The notes below the pieces were generated by a model. The model searched no databases and was not told the DNA's origin. It was given only the letters and a program-made list of their open reading frames with translations. The translations under genes were made by a program, and so were the position numbers. 64,000 nt of DNA from positions 33,084 through 97,083 of the forward strand of contig JBEBSD010000015.1 in assembly GCA_040394475.1 (NCBI GenBank), given 5' to 3'. The stretch comes from JBEBSD01 sp040394475. Its GTDB lineage: Bacteria; Bacteroidota; Bacteroidia; Cytophagales; Spirosomataceae. This document shows, in pieces, positions 62,690-64,000 of this stretch (the first letter of the stretch is position 1; every line of letters begins with the position of its first letter).

Positions 62690-63877
62690 TTATTCATTTC
62701 CGCTAACGAGCTTCATCAGCTCAAATAAACTGATCGCCAGGATATCTTCTTTCATGGGAAAAGTATCCGCTTCGGCATGGACCACAAACTTCCTGGTAGG
62801 GCTTAAATCCTGACACGCTTCATGAAACCCTCTTTTCACGCCAGCCGAGGGGCTGCGCTTAATTTCGATCGCCCAGAATTCCCGTGGATTTTTGCCAAAG
62901 TCAATAAGCAGATCTATTTCAGCTCCCCCTGAAGTGAGGTAATAAAAGGCCTGTGCCCCCTGAGGAATCACAGACATGATATTTTCAACGACAAAGCCTT
63001 CCCAACTTTTGCCGACGACCGGATGACCCAGCAGATCATTTAAGCTTCCGATATTCAAAAGAGCATGGACAATCCCGCTGTCACGAACATAAACCCTGGG
63101 CGACTTTACCAGACGCTTTTTGATATTGGCGGTGTAGGGCAATAGCTTTCGGACCAGCAACAGATCGACCAACAGGTCTATATACCGTCCTACACTCATA
63201 CCGGATATCTCCAGCGCACCGGCCAGTTTGGAGGCATTGGGGCTTGTACCCTGTATATGAGCGAGCATAATCCAGAGCCGTTCCAGTGTATGAGCCGGAA
63301 TACGGGGGCCGAGTTGCGGGATATCCCGCTCCAAATAGGTTTTGATGAAATCCTTACGCCAACGGAGGCTGTTTTCATCACTGTTTGCCAGAAGGCTTTC
63401 GGGAAAACCGCCCCGTACCCATAGCTTGTTCAGCTTGACGAGTTCTTTCGGACTTTCGAGGTATTCTGTCGTATCGACAGGAAAAAGCTCTATATAAGAG
63501 ATCCGCCCGGCCAGGCTCTCACTTGATTGCAGCAACAGGTCAATAGAAGCCGAACCTAGAAATAAAAAATGCCCTGTCTTATTCCCTTTTCGCCGCTCGG
63601 CATCAATCAGGCCGCGTATGGGCGCGAAAACTTCGGGCAGCCGTTGCACTTCATCCAGGATAATGAGTTTATCGCTATTGGCCAGGTGGAATGCTGCAAT
63701 GTTCTGCACTTTTTGAAGGTCCGTCCGGTTTTCCAGGTCAAGATAGACAGCCCGAATGGCTTCGCTTATGCTAAATGCCAGCGTTGTCTTGCCTACCTGA
63801 CGCGGCCCCATAAGCGCGACAGAGGAGCTGTTTTGTAACCGCTCAAGAACCCGTGCTTCTAAACGTCTCTTTATCAT
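62690..63877 (-). CDS. AAA ATPase, DUF4143 family
   Basis: A 395-residue ATPase with Walker A MGPRQVGKTTLAF near residue 24, Walker B IILDEVQRLPE, and the C-terminal DUF4143 nuclease-like or DNA-binding domain (FVVENIMSVIPQGAQAFYYL, ending with EIDLLIDFGKNPREFWAIEIK, a PD-(D/E)XK-like core). The family is widespread and poorly understood, sometimes found in defence islands. It is alone here. The first 20 residues and the RRLEARVLERL start are typical. Confidence 0.92.
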   Translation of the reverse strand: MIKRRLEARVLERLQNSSSVALMGPRQVGKTTLAFSISEAIRAVYLDLENRTDLQKVQNIAAFHLANSDKLIILDEVQRLPEVFAPIRGLIDAERRKGNKTGHFLFLGSASIDLLLQSSESLAGRISYIELFPVDTTEYLESPKELVKLNKLWVRGGFPESLLANSDENSLRWRKDFIKTYLERDIPQLGPRIPAHTLERLWIMLAHIQGTSPNASKLAGALEISGMSVGRYIDLLVDLLLVRKLLPYTANIKKRLVKSPRVYVRDSGIVHALLNIGSLNDLLGHPVVGKSWEGFVVENIMSVIPQGAQAFYYLTSGGAEIDLLIDFGKNPREFWAIEIKRSPSAGVKRGFHEACQDLSPTRKFVVHAEADTFPMKEDILAISLFELMKLVSGNE

Positions 63878-64000
63878 CTATGCAAATATAACACACAATG
63901 TTAAAAATACATAGATATTTTGGTGCGAAAAATCTACTGAACAAGGTTTTTTCAATCGAAATGACGACTTGTATAGGAGTTGAGCATTTCACGGTTTTGA

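Overview
The window is a stretch of a Bacteroidota chromosome, probably order Cytophagales or Chitinophagales. The order is inferred from gene families only. Supporting signs are a TonB receptor paired with a DUF4249 lipoprotein, a LytTR regulator, an OmpA-type lipoprotein operon, DUF4838 and DUF1343 proteins, and several -7 elements of the Bacteroidota form TAnnTTTG with few Shine-Dalgarno sites. No rRNA, tRNA, CRISPR array, phage or intact insertion sequence was seen.

Layout. 1-5 kb: an M1 aminopeptidase cut by the left edge, a HAD phosphatase, a flippase-like membrane protein and a periplasmic azurin. 4-7.5 kb: a DUF4249 lipoprotein and its TonB receptor. 7.6-9.4 kb: ilvE and a PduO-type cobalamin adenosyltransferase. 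9.5-14.7 kb: a pectin/uronate locus (kdgF, an esterase-GH28 fusion, kduI, a wrecked kduD and a divergent LacI regulator with a palindromic operator). 14.7-21.7 kb: an FtsX-like permease, a NamZ-type muramidase, a FadR regulator with an MFS exporter, a serine hydrolase and a HupE-like protein. 21.9-32 kb: a DksA-like protein, glutamate dehydrogenase, a thiolase, a hydroxyacid dehydrogenase, pyrG, yidC and a periplasmic-binding protein. 32-40.4 kb: nadC, siroheme cobA and a sulfate-assimilation run on the minus strand (metZ-cysH-cysD-cysN-sulfite reductase). 40.9-44.3 kb: a second thiolase, a small secreted protein and an orphan LytTR regulator. 44.3-52.6 kb: a sugar-acid catabolic island (DUF4838, VOC protein, sodium symporter, DapA/NAL-type aldolase, DUF3748, BNR protein). 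53-54.5 kb: a GreA/Rnk-like protein and a phosphoesterase separated by a 15-bp tandem array. 54.8-62.3 kb: an envelope operon of two lipoproteins and an OmpA protein, facing a secreted TPR-CHAT caspase-like protein that converges on an ECF sigma/TPR anti-sigma pair. The window ends with a DUF4143 ATPase.

How the genes work together. The sulfur genes make a complete path from sulfate to sulfide without a PAPS step: CysDN makes APS, CysH carries the cysteine signature of APS reductases, sulfite reductase makes sulfide, CobA starts siroheme synthesis, and MetZ fixes sulfide into homocysteine. The pectin locus keeps KdgF and KduI but the next enzyme, KduD, is reduced to fused end fragments, so that step must be supplied elsewhere. 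The most interesting candidate system is the membrane-anchored TPR-CHAT protein next to an ECF sigma factor whose anti-sigma has a TPR outer domain. This resembles, in parts list only, the protease-controlled sigma factors of type III-E CRISPR loci. Short satellite-like repeats and one duplicated upstream block are scattered between genes.
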